Assembly (NCBI RefSeq): GCF_012033735.1 | Contig: NZ_JAAVJD010000001.1 | Span: 30,616 to 94,615, forward strand | From: Streptomyces lonarensis | GTDB taxonomy: Bacteria; Actinomycetota; Actinomycetes; Streptomycetales; Streptomycetaceae | Length of the DNA: 64,000 nt | Direction: 5' to 3' | Shown here: positions 1 to 7,888 of the stretch, in pieces | Numbering within the stretch: position 1 is the first letter of the stretch | Layout of the letters: every line of letters starts with the position of its first letter | Notes under the pieces: model-generated | Seen by the model: only the letters and a program-made list of their open reading frames with translations | Told to the model about the DNA's origin: nothing | Database searches by the model: none | Position numbers and translations under genes: made by a program

Positions 1-29
1 ACCGCGTCGCGGCCAGTCAGCTCACTCAT
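1..29 (-). CDS. Start of a downstream gene, possibly DUF397 (partial, runs off left edge)
   Basis: An ATG at 29 reading left overlaps the stop codon of the DUF5753 regulator (TGA at 24-22), the usual coupling between two genes of an operon. Only nine codons are visible (MSELTGRDA). In Streptomyces a DUF5753 regulator is very often followed by a small DUF397 protein. The family assignment is inference from that neighbourhood, since too few residues remain to test it. Confidence 0.35.
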
Positions 30-897
30 GATTCAGCTCTCCCTCGATCCGTTTGACCAGCTCATAGCTATCTTCCTCGGTCAGGGCAACCTGCGACAAG
101 TTTGCGAACAGCCGATTCAGGCGTCGTAGGGTCAGCGGGTCATCTCGAAAGCTGACCGCCTCAGCAGACTCGACGAAGGCGGCATCGGGCGGAGAGTCCT
201 TCTCCGTTCCGAAGAGCGTGAACGCTCCGGTGCTGGCGCCTTCAGCGCCCGCGGTGTACGGGATCACGCGGAAGGTGATGTGCGGCTCTGCGGCGAGGTT
301 CGCGACGTGTTGCAGCTGGTTTCGAAGGACTGACGGACCACCCACCTGAAGTCGCAGGGCGGCTTCCATCACCAGAGCGTCCAGCGCCAGCGGCTCGTCC
401 TCACGCAGTCGCTCCTGCCGACGCAACCGCACCTCCACGAGTCCATCGACCTGGTCCGGGCCCATGGCAATGAAGCCCGGACTGGTGATGGCGCGGGCGT
501 ACTCCTCCGTCTGTAGTTGCGCAGGGATCAGGAGTGGCTGGTACTCGCGGCACCTCGCTGCCTCGGCCTCGTAGGCCAGGAACTCTGCGTAACTCGCCGA
601 GATCACCTCTTGGTGCGTGTGCCACCAGGGAGGCACGCGCTGTATGCCTCGGATCATCAAATCGCGGAGATCAGCCCGCTTGTCGCCCTGGACCTCGTAG
701 AGGTCCATCAACGCCTCGAAGTCCTTCTTGGTGCAGGCACGCTTGGCCAGCTCCAGCCGGCTCACCTTGGAGTTGTGGCAGTTGAGATGCGTCCCAACCT
801 CCTCGGTGGTCATGCCTTGCTGATCACGTAGAAGGCGCAGGGCGGCGCCAAGTTTCCTGCGGGCGGCCAGTGGGCTTCCGCTCGCGACAACAGCCAT
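22..897 (-). CDS. XRE-family regulator with DUF5753 sensor domain
   Basis: A 291-residue DNA-binding regulator. Residues about 15-70 form the helix-turn-helix (RRKLGAALRLLRDQQGMT, then the NSKVSRLE recognition region), and the remaining two thirds is the DUF5753 domain (PPWWHTHQE, EYQPLLIPAQLQTEEYAR, RQERL). The reading frame is open to an ATG at 1332, but that extension is low-complexity. The ATG at 897 gives the family's usual length of about 290, so it was chosen. It is divergent from the ATP-binding gene at 1136, and the 238-base gap should hold both promoters. Such pairs of a DUF5753 regulator and an RsbW-like kinase are common in Streptomyces and are thought to act in developmental or stress regulation. 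Confidence 0.85.
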   Translation of the reverse strand: MAVVASGSPLAARRKLGAALRLLRDQQGMTTEEVGTHLNCHNSKVSRLELAKRACTKKDFEALMDLYEVQGDKRADLRDLMIRGIQRVPPWWHTHQEVISASYAEFLAYEAEAARCREYQPLLIPAQLQTEEYARAITSPGFIAMGPDQVDGLVEVRLRRQERLREDEPLALDALVMEAALRLQVGGPSVLRNQLQHVANLAAEPHITFRVIPYTAGAEGASTGAFTLFGTEKDSPPDAAFVESAEAVSFRDDPLTLRRLNRLFANLSQVALTEEDSYELVKRIEGELNHE

Positions 898-1135
898 CGG
901 TTGCAACCCCCAGTGTGGTCGGACAAGAACGACTGTATCGCCGCTCAGGCTGCGAGCCGACACGGTTTCCCCAGAACTGCCATGCGGAAGATTGGCAATC
1001 TGCCACGCAGGGGCTTGACGCGTTGACGGGGCCGCGCCGATGATGGGCGCGTGACGCAGCGCACTCGCCGTGTGACCAGCGGTGTTCCCCTGTGCGATTC
1101 CAGCCGGATGTGCGTCCGATAGTCCGGGAGGTGCC

Positions 1136-1585
1136 ATGACGAGTTCTGCGCGGGCCAGGTACGGCGAGGTCGTGGGGAAGCGATCCTTCGGCTGGTCGTT
1201 ACTCGCTCGCCCGGATGGCATCGGGCATTGGCGTCGGCAGGCGGCTGGAGTCCTCACCCTGTGGGGTGCGCCGGTGTCGTCGGTGGAGCTGGTGCGATTG
1301 GGGGTCTCGGAGCTGTTGGGCAACGTGGTCAAGCACGTGGCTGACGAGCGCTGCTATCTGCGGCTCGTTCGTTGCGGGGCCGAGGTGGAGGTGCAGGTGA
1401 TCGACGCCGACCCGAGGTTCCCGGAGTTCTACCAGCCGGGGCAGCTTTCGGAGTCCGGGCGTGGCCTGGCGTTGGTCGCGGAGTTGGCGGGTGGGATCGG
1501 GTGGCAGCGGACGGAGGAGGGGACGGGGAAGCGGGTGTACTTCCGCTGTCCGCTCGTCCAACCCGCGAACGGGACGAGCGGATGA
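1136..1585 (+). CDS. ATP-binding protein of the RsbW-like anti-sigma kinase type
   Basis: A 149-residue stand-alone GHKL/HATPase_c domain. The N-box is visible as SELLGNVVKHV and the G-boxes as ESGRGLALVAELA near residues 105-120, with no added domains. It starts at ATG 1136 behind the strong ribosome site GGGAGGTG. Family members bind ATP and either phosphorylate an anti-anti-sigma factor or sequester a sigma factor; the partner here is unknown. Its stop overlaps the ATG of the next gene by the ATGA pattern, so the two are translated together. It diverges from the DUF5753 regulator at 897. Confidence 0.82.
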   Translation: MTSSARARYGEVVGKRSFGWSLLARPDGIGHWRRQAAGVLTLWGAPVSSVELVRLGVSELLGNVVKHVADERCYLRLVRCGAEVEVQVIDADPRFPEFYQPGQLSESGRGLALVAELAGGIGWQRTEEGTGKRVYFRCPLVQPANGTSG

Positions 1586-2007
1586 ACAGCTCCGGGGACG
1601 CCATGGAGTTCGTGCGCCCGCGCGCGGCTCGGCCGGGTGATGGCGCTTCGTGGGTCCGTGGCTGGTGCTGGTTCTACTGCGGTCACACGTTCACGGACGT
1701 GCTGTGGCTGGGCACCATCACGAGCGTCGGGGCCTCGGCTCCGCTGTACGCCTGCGGCGGGTGTCTGAGGCGGCTTCACGACAGCGCGTGGGACTACGAC
1801 GACGCGTTGGGCGACCTCCCCTCGGACCACTGGGGCCGGCCGGTTCCCCTGTACGCCGAGCACGGCTCCGGCGTACCGGTGTCGTTCCGGCGAACGACGC
1901 GACGCCCCAGAAGCCCGCTTGGCCGACTGTTCCACCGCTTCGTCTCCGGGCGGCCCGTTCACTGGGAGGAGGTGGTCGGTCGCGGTGAAGAACCGGCAGA
2001 CCGATGA
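1582..2007 (+). CDS. Hypothetical protein with possible zinc-binding cysteines
   Basis: A 141-residue protein coupled to the preceding ATP-binding gene through an ATGA overlap at 1582-1585. The N-terminal half has WCWFYCGHTF and YACGGC, which could bind a metal. The C-terminal half is basic (RRTTRRPRSPLGR). No family was recognised. Coupling to an RsbW-like kinase suggests a partner or target of that protein, but nothing in the sequence proves it. Confidence 0.65.
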   Translation: MNSSGDAMEFVRPRAARPGDGASWVRGWCWFYCGHTFTDVLWLGTITSVGASAPLYACGGCLRRLHDSAWDYDDALGDLPSDHWGRPVPLYAEHGSGVPVSFRRTTRRPRSPLGRLFHRFVSGRPVHWEEVVGRGEEPADR

Positions 2008-2246
2008 GCCCGTGGCCGCGGTGCGGGGAGTTCGGGCCCCCTCGGGCACCACCCCGGCTGCGGGGAGACGAGTAGGGGCCGCGGTCCCTCATGGGGCTCG
2101 GGGGGCCGACTGTCAAGGCGGGCATCGTGAACTCTTCGTCGCGCTCTCCGATCGGTTCGAGCGACCGCTCCAAGCTCCCGCTCTGCCCCGAACGCCGGAA
2201 GGCGCCGGGGGCAGAGCGGGTCATCTGACCTGTGAAAGGGGACGAG

Positions 2247-2660
2247 ATGCACAGATTGGTGAGTCCAGAGGCGCCGGTGGACGAGTTGGCGAGCGCTCTG
2301 AAGTCCTCGTTGGCCGTGGCGGGGGTGCCGGCGAGGGTCTTCCTCCACCAGGAGAAGGGGGAGTTCCTGTGCCGGGCGGATCGGGTCGCCGCCGCCGCGC
2401 TGATCCGCGCACTGCGGGCGGCTGCCCGGGCGGCGGACACTGCCGCTCCTGCGCTGGAGGCCCTGGTGTGGTGCCGCCGCGCTCGCCGGGTCGGCATCGT
2501 GCGGGGCGTGACGGACGGGATGGTCGACCTGGAGGCGTTCATCGACGGCACCACCTTCCGCTCACCTGCGGCTCGCCTGGTGCCGGCGACTCTTTCCCAG
2601 ATGCGGGCCGCCCAGATGCTGCGAGCGCGACACCCGCGGAGAAAGCCGCCATCGCCGTGA
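2247..2660 (+). CDS. Hypothetical protein, paralogue A of a tandem pair
   Basis: A 137-residue soluble alpha/beta-looking protein starting at ATG 2247 behind AAAGGGG; a GTG at 2232 is an alternative. Its C-terminal half (LVWCRRARRVGIV, then VDLEAFIDGTTFRS, then QMRAAQML) lines up with VAWCSRARTVGVV, VHLEALADGKPFRS and QIDAARE in the gene at 2905, so the two are diverged duplicates. No known family was recognised. The stop overlaps the GTG of a small membrane-protein gene at 2657, and all genes to 7781 run in the same direction. Confidence 0.7.
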   Translation: MHRLVSPEAPVDELASALKSSLAVAGVPARVFLHQEKGEFLCRADRVAAAALIRALRAAARAADTAAPALEALVWCRRARRVGIVRGVTDGMVDLEAFIDGTTFRSPAARLVPATLSQMRAAQMLRARHPRRKPPSP

Positions 2661-2851
2661 CCAGACCACTGCGCGGGTGGGCGTCGCGTCCGCAGAACGG
2701 CACTTCGCGGTCCCGGGGCGAGCCTGGACTGCAATCGGCCAAGGCGGTTCGCGAGACCCGGGCGGCGGCGGTGCGGGAGGCGCTTCATGTCGCTTTGCCG
2801 TGCGCCGCGGTGGTGGTTGCCCTTGCACTGGCCGCACTGTTCCGCCCCTGA
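2657..2851 (+). CDS. Small putative membrane protein (64 aa)
   Basis: A short frame starting with GTG at 2657 that overlaps the previous stop (GTGA). The N-terminal 40 residues are basic and polar. The C-terminus is one hydrophobic helix (ALPCAAVVVALALAALF) ending three residues before the stop, as in a tail-anchored protein. It sits between the two paralogues at 2247 and 2905. The translational coupling and hydrophobic tail support a real gene, but the family is unknown. Confidence 0.5.
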   Translation: MTRPLRGWASRPQNGTSRSRGEPGLQSAKAVRETRAAAVREALHVALPCAAVVVALALAALFRP

Positions 2852-2904
2852 CCTCGGCGTCACCACCCACAGCCCACCGCCTACAGATAGTTGAAGGGAG
2901 ACCC

Positions 2905-3381
2905 GTGCACGACGTTTCCGAGGGACCTGCGCAGGAGGCCGTCGAGCCGGTTCGCTCGCTCACCTGGGACGGCAACCGCACGGTGCAGGGCCGGCGGCTG
3001 GGTGTCGACCTCATCCTCGCGCTCCGTGAGGCCGGAGTGGAGGCCCGGACGTCCTACGTGGGGGAGAGCCATCGCTTCACGGTGCGGTTGGGGTGGGTCG
3101 GCGCCGCGGCGCTCGTTCACACTCTGGGCGTCGCCGCGCGGGTGGGGGGCACGGTCCCGAAACGGGGAGCGGTGGCGTGGTGCAGCCGCGCCCGCACGGT
3201 CGGCGTGGTGCTGCACGTCGCACGCGGGGCCGTGCACCTCGAAGCGCTGGCCGATGGCAAGCCGTTCCGGTCCGTCCCCGGGCGGCTCTCCCACCCGACC
3301 CTTCAACAGATCGATGCCGCGCGCGAGAAGCATCGCCACCACGCCGTCCGGCGAGTCGGCCGCCCCCTCGGCACGGACTGA
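2905..3381 (+). CDS. Hypothetical protein, paralogue B of a tandem pair
   Basis: A 158-residue protein starting at GTG 2905 behind TTGAAGGGAG. It is a diverged copy of the protein at 2247: both carry a W-C-x-R-A-R-x-V-G core, an L-E-A-x-x-D-G-x-x-F-R-S segment and a closing helix. A basic C-terminus (REKHRHHAVRRVGR) is present only here. No known domain was recognised. It lies 101 bases upstream of the Nudix-like gene, so it may be the first part of the same transcription unit as the 3483-7781 group. Confidence 0.7.
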   Translation: MHDVSEGPAQEAVEPVRSLTWDGNRTVQGRRLGVDLILALREAGVEARTSYVGESHRFTVRLGWVGAAALVHTLGVAARVGGTVPKRGAVAWCSRARTVGVVLHVARGAVHLEALADGKPFRSVPGRLSHPTLQQIDAAREKHRHHAVRRVGRPLGTD

Positions 3382-3482
3382 CCCCGAGCCGCCCCCGCCC
3401 CCGTCCCCGGGCCGCAGTAGGCCGAGCGCCCTGCCGCCTGGGGACGGGCCCAACCTCCCGACGAAGCGGAGAACGTTCCACG

Positions 3483-3950
3483 ATGACCGACGCCCACCCG
3501 ACCGACCCACCACGACGGTGGATCACCGGACAGGCCCTCCTGCGCAACGAGGCCGGCGCGGTCCTCCTCACCGAGGGAGCCGGCCCGGCACCCAGCCGTC
3601 GATGGAGCCTCGTCGGAGCAGACGCGGACCCCGGCGAGACTGCTCTCACCGCCGCCGAACGCGCCGTCCGGGATCGTCTCCGCCTCCGTCTGCGGGCCAG
3701 GCGCCTGCTGTGCGCGGACCACCTCCCGACCAGCGCGCTGCGGCTCCACTCCGGCCTCGCCCTCGTCTTCGACTTCGGCTCCATCCCCGGGCCGGCCGTC
3801 CTCAGCCTCGACCTCAGTGATGTCACCGGGTACGGCTGGGTTCGCCCCGACGCCCTCGACATCCTCGACCAACAGCAACGCACCCGCGTCGAAGCCTCCC
3901 TGCTCTCCCTGCACGCCGGCACCACCGCGTTCCTCCCCACCCATCCCTGA
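3483..3950 (+). CDS. Nudix-like hydrolase fold with degenerate Nudix box
   Basis: A 155-residue protein starting at ATG 3483. The beginning WITGQALLRNEAGAVLLTE and RRWSLVGADADPGET match the Nudix fold. The catalytic box should read GX5EX7REUXEEXGU, but here the segment AAERAVRDRLRL has A, D and R where three metal-binding glutamates are expected. The fold is therefore likely, while classical pyrophosphohydrolase activity is doubtful. It may act as a nucleotide sensor or on a different substrate. It is the first clearly enzymatic gene of the plus-strand group ending with MazG at 7781, followed after 38 bases by the methyltransferase. Confidence 0.65.
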   Translation: MTDAHPTDPPRRWITGQALLRNEAGAVLLTEGAGPAPSRRWSLVGADADPGETALTAAERAVRDRLRLRLRARRLLCADHLPTSALRLHSGLALVFDFGSIPGPAVLSLDLSDVTGYGWVRPDALDILDQQQRTRVEASLLSLHAGTTAFLPTHP

Positions 3951-3988
3951 GCCCCGCGGCCGTGCTGCACCCAGGAGACCCGCACACG

Positions 3989-4783
3989 ATGAGCCCTCAC
4001 CTTCACGACGAGCCCGCCACCCCCGTGCGCCGGACGCGGGAGGAATGGACCTCGATGTGCTTGACCCCGGCACCCGCCCGCGTGGATGACCGGCTGCGCA
4101 ACGGCATCGACAACTACGCCGTGGACCGCAAACTCCTCGACGGTCTCGTCACGGAGGCGATCGGAGAACTGCGCGAGGCCATCGGGGCGAGCGACCGTCA
4201 CACCGCCGGTGTCGCGGAGCAGGCAGCCCGGCAGGGCATCCGACAGGCCCTGGTCCTAGGCGCCGGACTACCCATCCCACGACGTGCCTGCCCCGAGGTG
4301 CATGAGGTCTTCGACCGCCACCACGGCGACGACTGCACGGTCGTCTACGTCACCGACGACCCCGTGGCGTGGGCCCTCCTGCGCCTGAAGTCCAACATCG
4401 CACCCGGGTGCGCGGACATCATCCTCGGCGACACCCGCCACATCGACACCCTTCTCACCTCACCCCACATCGAAGCGACCGACGTCGACCCGAAGCAGCC
4501 GACCGTGGTTGCCCTACCCGGCACCCTGGCCTGGCTCACCGACGACCAAGCACGCCACGCCCTGGCCACCCTCCACCACTGGCTCGCACCGGGCAGCATC
4601 CTCACCCTCACCCACCCCACCCCGACCGATGCCACCCGCGACCTCTCCCTGCGATGGGAGACCGCCGGCATGCTGTGGGCGCACCGTCGTCCCGCCGAGG
4701 TGGCCGCGCTGTTCCGCAGGGGTGGCTTCGCGGGCACAGTGGAGGCCCCCAGCGGGCTCGTCACTGCCACCTACGCCATCTAG
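3989..4783 (+). CDS. SAM-dependent methyltransferase, PF04672 (DUF574) type
   Basis: A 264-residue protein starting at ATG 3989, eleven bases after AGGAG; a GTG at 3962 is possible. The N-terminal signature PARVDDRLRNGIDNYAVDR is that of the actinobacterial PF04672 methyltransferases. QALVLGAGLPIPR takes the place of the SAM-binding glycine motif, followed by CTVVYVTDDPVA, ADIILGD and PTVVALPGTLAWLTDD. Substrates of this family are mostly unknown. It lies in a run of nucleotide- and radical-chemistry genes, 91 bases upstream of the radical SAM enzyme, so joint action on one substrate is possible but unproven. Confidence 0.8.
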   Translation: MSPHLHDEPATPVRRTREEWTSMCLTPAPARVDDRLRNGIDNYAVDRKLLDGLVTEAIGELREAIGASDRHTAGVAEQAARQGIRQALVLGAGLPIPRRACPEVHEVFDRHHGDDCTVVYVTDDPVAWALLRLKSNIAPGCADIILGDTRHIDTLLTSPHIEATDVDPKQPTVVALPGTLAWLTDDQARHALATLHHWLAPGSILTLTHPTPTDATRDLSLRWETAGMLWAHRRPAEVAALFRRGGFAGTVEAPSGLVTATYAI

Positions 4784-4874
4784 CCCCTCCCCGACGGCAC
4801 GCCGGTCGCCGACGTGACCGCAAGGAACGGCGCCATTCCCGGTTTCCGACCCGAACCCAACGGGAGTCAAGGTC

Positions 4875-5978
4875 ATGAGCGGACGTAATATCGTCAACGC
4901 CGGTCAGAGCTCTTCCTGTTACTTCCGCACCTCCGTGGAAGAGCCCTTCCGGAAGGCATTGGTACAGATCACCGAGCGGTGCAATCTGCGCTGTGCGCAC
5001 TGCTTCGTCAGCGCGGGGGACTACGGCGATGCCATGCCGCTGGATGAGATCCGTGCAAAGGTCGTGCCCCGCCTGCGTGACGCGCGCGTCACCCGCGTCA
5101 CTCTGACGGGCGGCGAGCCCTTCGCTCACCCGGACGTCATCGAGGTGGTCGACTCGTTCCGGTCGGCCGGCATGGGCGTGGGCGTGTGCACGAACGCCAC
5201 GGTCACGACCGACGAGCAGATCGCCGCGCTGGCGAGCATGGGCGTTCACGTGAACGTGAGTCTCGACGGTTTCGCCGCCTCGTCCCACGGCAAGTTCCGA
5301 GGCAATCGCGAGTCGTTTTACACGACCGTGGACACCGTCAGGAAGTTCGCCGCAGCGGGCGTCCTCCAGGGCCTGCTCTGCACACCGAACAGCCTGGCGG
5401 AAGACGAGGAGTACCGGGAGCTGTGCGTTTTCGCCAAGCAGCAGGGCGCACGCTACGTGCTGATGAACCCGCTCAGCAGCATGGGACGTGGTGTGAAGGC
5501 GCGGCGCAAGCTTGCCACTCCGGTCGAGCACATGCGGCGTATCCAGGCAGTCACCGAGGCATTCGACGGAGACGGAATGGAGCTGGTCCACATCCGCTTC
5601 CCCAACGACACCAAGCCGCTGGCCGGCTGCGAGGCCGGGCGCATCATCTACGTCTTCACCCCGGGCGAGGTCACGGTCTGCCCCTACCTGGTGTTCGCCG
5701 CCCGCACTCCGCAGTCCCAGCACAGCGACCGCGAGTTCATCGTCGGCAACATCTTCCGGGACCCCGACATCGGGACACGGCTGGACACTTACGACTTCCA
5801 CAGCCGCTACACCCTGGGGGCCAACGACACCTGCGGCGCGTGTTCCATCTCCTCAGCCTGCGGGAAGGGCTGCCCCGCCGCGGTCGTCTCGGCGGGCGAG
5901 CGGATCGGGGCCGTCGACGTGGAGGTGTGCCCTGTCTCCTCGGGCGGTCGGCCGCTGCTGCCGGTGGTCGCTCAGTGA
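4875..5978 (+). CDS. Radical SAM enzyme with C-terminal SPASM domain
   Basis: A 367-residue protein starting at ATG 4875. The radical SAM cluster motif CX3CX2C is at C36, C40 and C43 (RCNLRCAHC), followed by the GGEP motif in TLTGGEPFAHPD. The C-terminal 100 residues match the SPASM pattern exactly: CX11GX4C (from CEAGR to VTVC), then CX2CX5CX3C (CGACSISSACGKGC) and a final cysteine (EVCPV), so two auxiliary Fe-S clusters are expected. SPASM enzymes typically modify peptides, as in sactipeptide, PqqE or AnSME chemistry, yet no precursor peptide is evident and the next genes handle nucleotides. Its TGA overlaps the GTG of the thymidylate kinase. Prokaryotic viperins also sit beside nucleotide kinases but lack a SPASM domain. 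Confidence 0.9.
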   Translation: MSGRNIVNAGQSSSCYFRTSVEEPFRKALVQITERCNLRCAHCFVSAGDYGDAMPLDEIRAKVVPRLRDARVTRVTLTGGEPFAHPDVIEVVDSFRSAGMGVGVCTNATVTTDEQIAALASMGVHVNVSLDGFAASSHGKFRGNRESFYTTVDTVRKFAAAGVLQGLLCTPNSLAEDEEYRELCVFAKQQGARYVLMNPLSSMGRGVKARRKLATPVEHMRRIQAVTEAFDGDGMELVHIRFPNDTKPLAGCEAGRIIYVFTPGEVTVCPYLVFAARTPQSQHSDREFIVGNIFRDPDIGTRLDTYDFHSRYTLGANDTCGACSISSACGKGCPAAVVSAGERIGAVDVEVCPVSSGGRPLLPVVAQ

Positions 5979-6592
5979 CCGGGCGTGGCCTGTTTGTGAC
6001 CGTCGACGGCCCGGGGGGCGTCGGCAAGTCCACCGTCGTGGCCGCCACCGTCGCCCAGCTCGCTGCCGAGCGGCTGCCGGTCCTCTCCACACGAGAGCCC
6101 ACGGACACCCCGCTGGGCAACCTAGCCCGCCACGGTACCGAGACCTACCGCGGCCTCACGATGGCCTGCCTCATCGCAGCCGACAGGTACCAGCACCTCT
6201 CCAACGAGATCAGGCCGGCCTTGGCGGCCGGCGAAGTCGTGGTGTGCGACCGATACCTCGCCTCGTCCCTCGTCCTGCAGCGCATGGACGACGTTCCACT
6301 CGACACGATCTGGGAACTCAACCGGCACGCCGAGCACCCGGACCTGGCCGTTGTCCTCACCGCCGAGCCCCAGGTGATCGCCCATCGTCTCGCAGGGCGG
6401 GGCGCCCACAGCCGGTACGAACGCATGCCGGACAGCAGCCGCATCGAGCACGAGCTCTACCAGCGAGCCATAGCGTCGCTCGACGTCCGCGGTATCCACA
6501 CGCTCGTTCTCGACGCAACGAGGGCCACGCCCCAGGCCCTGGCCCGTACGATCGCTGCCGAAGTCGCCGCACTCCGCCAGGGACATCCATGA
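5975..6592 (+). CDS. Thymidylate kinase-like nucleoside monophosphate kinase
   Basis: A 205-residue P-loop kinase starting at GTG 5975, overlapping the radical SAM stop by four bases (GTGA). The Walker A motif GPGGVGKST spans residues 12-20, STREPTDTPLG replaces the usual TREPGGT-LGE, and CDRYLASSLVLQ is the DR-motif that binds the phosphate acceptor. The lid region around LAGRGAHSRYE is short. Family members phosphorylate dTMP to dTDP. The chromosome should also carry a housekeeping tmk, so this copy probably serves the cluster, for example on a modified nucleotide. The stop overlaps the next ATG. Confidence 0.88.
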   Translation: MTGRGLFVTVDGPGGVGKSTVVAATVAQLAAERLPVLSTREPTDTPLGNLARHGTETYRGLTMACLIAADRYQHLSNEIRPALAAGEVVVCDRYLASSLVLQRMDDVPLDTIWELNRHAEHPDLAVVLTAEPQVIAHRLAGRGAHSRYERMPDSSRIEHELYQRAIASLDVRGIHTLVLDATRATPQALARTIAAEVAALRQGHP

Positions 6593-7416
6593 CACCCGAG
6601 ACGAACGCGGATCACCTCCGCGTCCTCACGTTCAACCTCAACAACCCCTCACCCGAGCGGGCCGAACGGCAGCTCGCCTGGCTCGCGGCCCGACCGGAAC
6701 ACGTCCTGGTGCTGACCGAGACCGCCCCGAGCAGAGGGTGCGATCTCCTGGCCGCCAGGTTCTCTGCGGCAGGCTACGAGGTCAGCTTTCCGAAACCACA
6801 GGACCGGGAACGCGGCGCCATGATCGTCAGCCGCCTCCCCTTCGCCGGCCCTCCACCCTGCGAGGTCGGCTACCTCCCGTGCCGCGCCGTCTCCGTCACG
6901 GTCAAGACCGCGTCCGACACGGTGGACGTGACCGGCCTCTACGTCCCCTCCCGCGACGCGACACCCGCGAAGACGGAACGGAAGCGCCGCTTCCTGGCAG
7001 CCTGCCGCGACAGCATCCCCACCGGAGCCGACCAGGCCGCCGCACGGATCGTCCTCGGCGACCTAAACATTCTCGAACCCGACCACCGTCCCCGGTACCG
7101 CTTCTTCAAAGCCTTCGAGTACGAGTTCTACGACTGGCTCACCCAAGCCGGCTACCACGACGCCTTCAGGCTGCGCCACCCGGACGCGGACGCGTACAGC
7201 TGGGTCGGCCGGACCGGAGACGGGTACCGCTACGACCACATTTTCGTCTCCGACCCCCTCACGCGGACGGTTGTCGAGTGCAGCTACCTGCACGAACCAC
7301 GGGCGGCACGACTGACCGATCACTCGGCGATGACAGTTCGGCTGGAGCTGCCCGTCACCAACGCCTTGGTAGTGTCCGACCCCTCCGACCCCCCGCCGGC
7401 GGAAGCTCTCTTCTGA
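6589..7416 (+). CDS. Endonuclease/exonuclease/phosphatase (EEP) family protein
   Basis: A 275-residue protein starting at ATG 6589 in an ATGA overlap with the kinase gene. The exonuclease III-like catalytic set is present: N16 in LTFNLNN, E44 in VLTET, the GDLN motif, YRYDHIFVS and the final TDHSAM histidine. These residues bind a divalent metal and cut phosphodiester or phosphomonoester bonds. No signal peptide or membrane segment is seen, so it acts in the cytoplasm. The substrate could be nucleic acid or a small phosphorylated metabolite. Tight coupling to the radical SAM and kinase genes implies one pathway. Confidence 0.87.
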   Translation: MTPETNADHLRVLTFNLNNPSPERAERQLAWLAARPEHVLVLTETAPSRGCDLLAARFSAAGYEVSFPKPQDRERGAMIVSRLPFAGPPPCEVGYLPCRAVSVTVKTASDTVDVTGLYVPSRDATPAKTERKRRFLAACRDSIPTGADQAAARIVLGDLNILEPDHRPRYRFFKAFEYEFYDWLTQAGYHDAFRLRHPDADAYSWVGRTGDGYRYDHIFVSDPLTRTVVECSYLHEPRAARLTDHSAMTVRLELPVTNALVVSDPSDPPPAEALF

Positions 7417-7448
7417 CGACCCCGCCCGCCATCACGAACGGTGCACAC

Positions 7449-7781
7449 ATGGACTCGGCGACCTGGACCACGATCGACCGTCTCGTGGAATGGCTCGACT
7501 CCCACGACTCCAACAGCCCGGAGGTGACACGTCTCCTCCGGGTGCTGAAGCTGCAGGAAGAGACCGGCGAGGTCGCCGAGGCGGTACACGGAGCCATGGG
7601 ATCGAACCCCCGCAAGGGCGCCAGCCACACCTGGACCGACGTCGAGAAGGAACTCTGCGACGTCATCCTCACTGGCATGGTCGCGCTGGCGACCGTCAAC
7701 CCCGACGCGGGGAAGGTCTTCACACACCACCTTCAAAGCGTTGCCGACCGCTCCCTCACCACGGCGGCCCCGCCTGCGTAG
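7449..7781 (+). CDS. MazG-like nucleotide pyrophosphohydrolase
   Basis: A 110-residue all-helical protein starting at ATG 7449. The MazG metal motif is visible as LQEETGEVAEAV (EEXXE) followed by EKELCDVIL (EXXD). It is the short single-domain form. MazG-like enzymes hydrolyse (d)NTPs to monophosphates, and some clear damaged or phage-altered nucleotides. It is the last gene of the plus-strand run, 32 bases after the EEP gene, and is convergent with the defence operon ending at 7889. Its stop codon overlaps the start of a weak stem at 7781-7804. Confidence 0.83.
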   Translation: MDSATWTTIDRLVEWLDSHDSNSPEVTRLLRVLKLQEETGEVAEAVHGAMGSNPRKGASHTWTDVEKELCDVILTGMVALATVNPDAGKVFTHHLQSVADRSLTTAAPPA

Positions 7782-7888
7782 GTCTCAGCGCCCGTTGCGA
7801 GACCACCGGTCGACCGGCATACGAAGGAGCTCCGTTCGACGTCCCGACGGCCGGGCCCGTACTGCAACGGCCGATGGTGTCCGCGGGC

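Noticed and set aside
1484..1494. An 11-base match to the end of the tRNA gene as a possible left attachment site
   Set aside because: GGCGGGTGGGA is short, GC-rich and lies inside the conserved ATP-binding gene. No longer match to the tRNA 3' half was found in the window.
4814..4888. A 24-residue frame in front of the radical SAM gene as a possible RiPP precursor
   Set aside because: It starts with GTG without a ribosome site, has no leader or core features and overlaps the radical SAM gene. Chance occurrence is more likely.
4875..6592. Radical SAM plus nucleotide kinase pair as a prokaryotic viperin locus
   Set aside because: Viperins lack a SPASM domain. This protein has the full seven-cysteine SPASM pattern, so only the neighbourhood is viperin-like.
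7781..7817. GGTCTC/GAGACC stem and CCGGTCGACCGG palindrome as a terminator between convergent operons
   Set aside because: The stem is only six bases and overlaps the MazG stop codon. The palindrome has no loop. Neither is convincing as a terminator.
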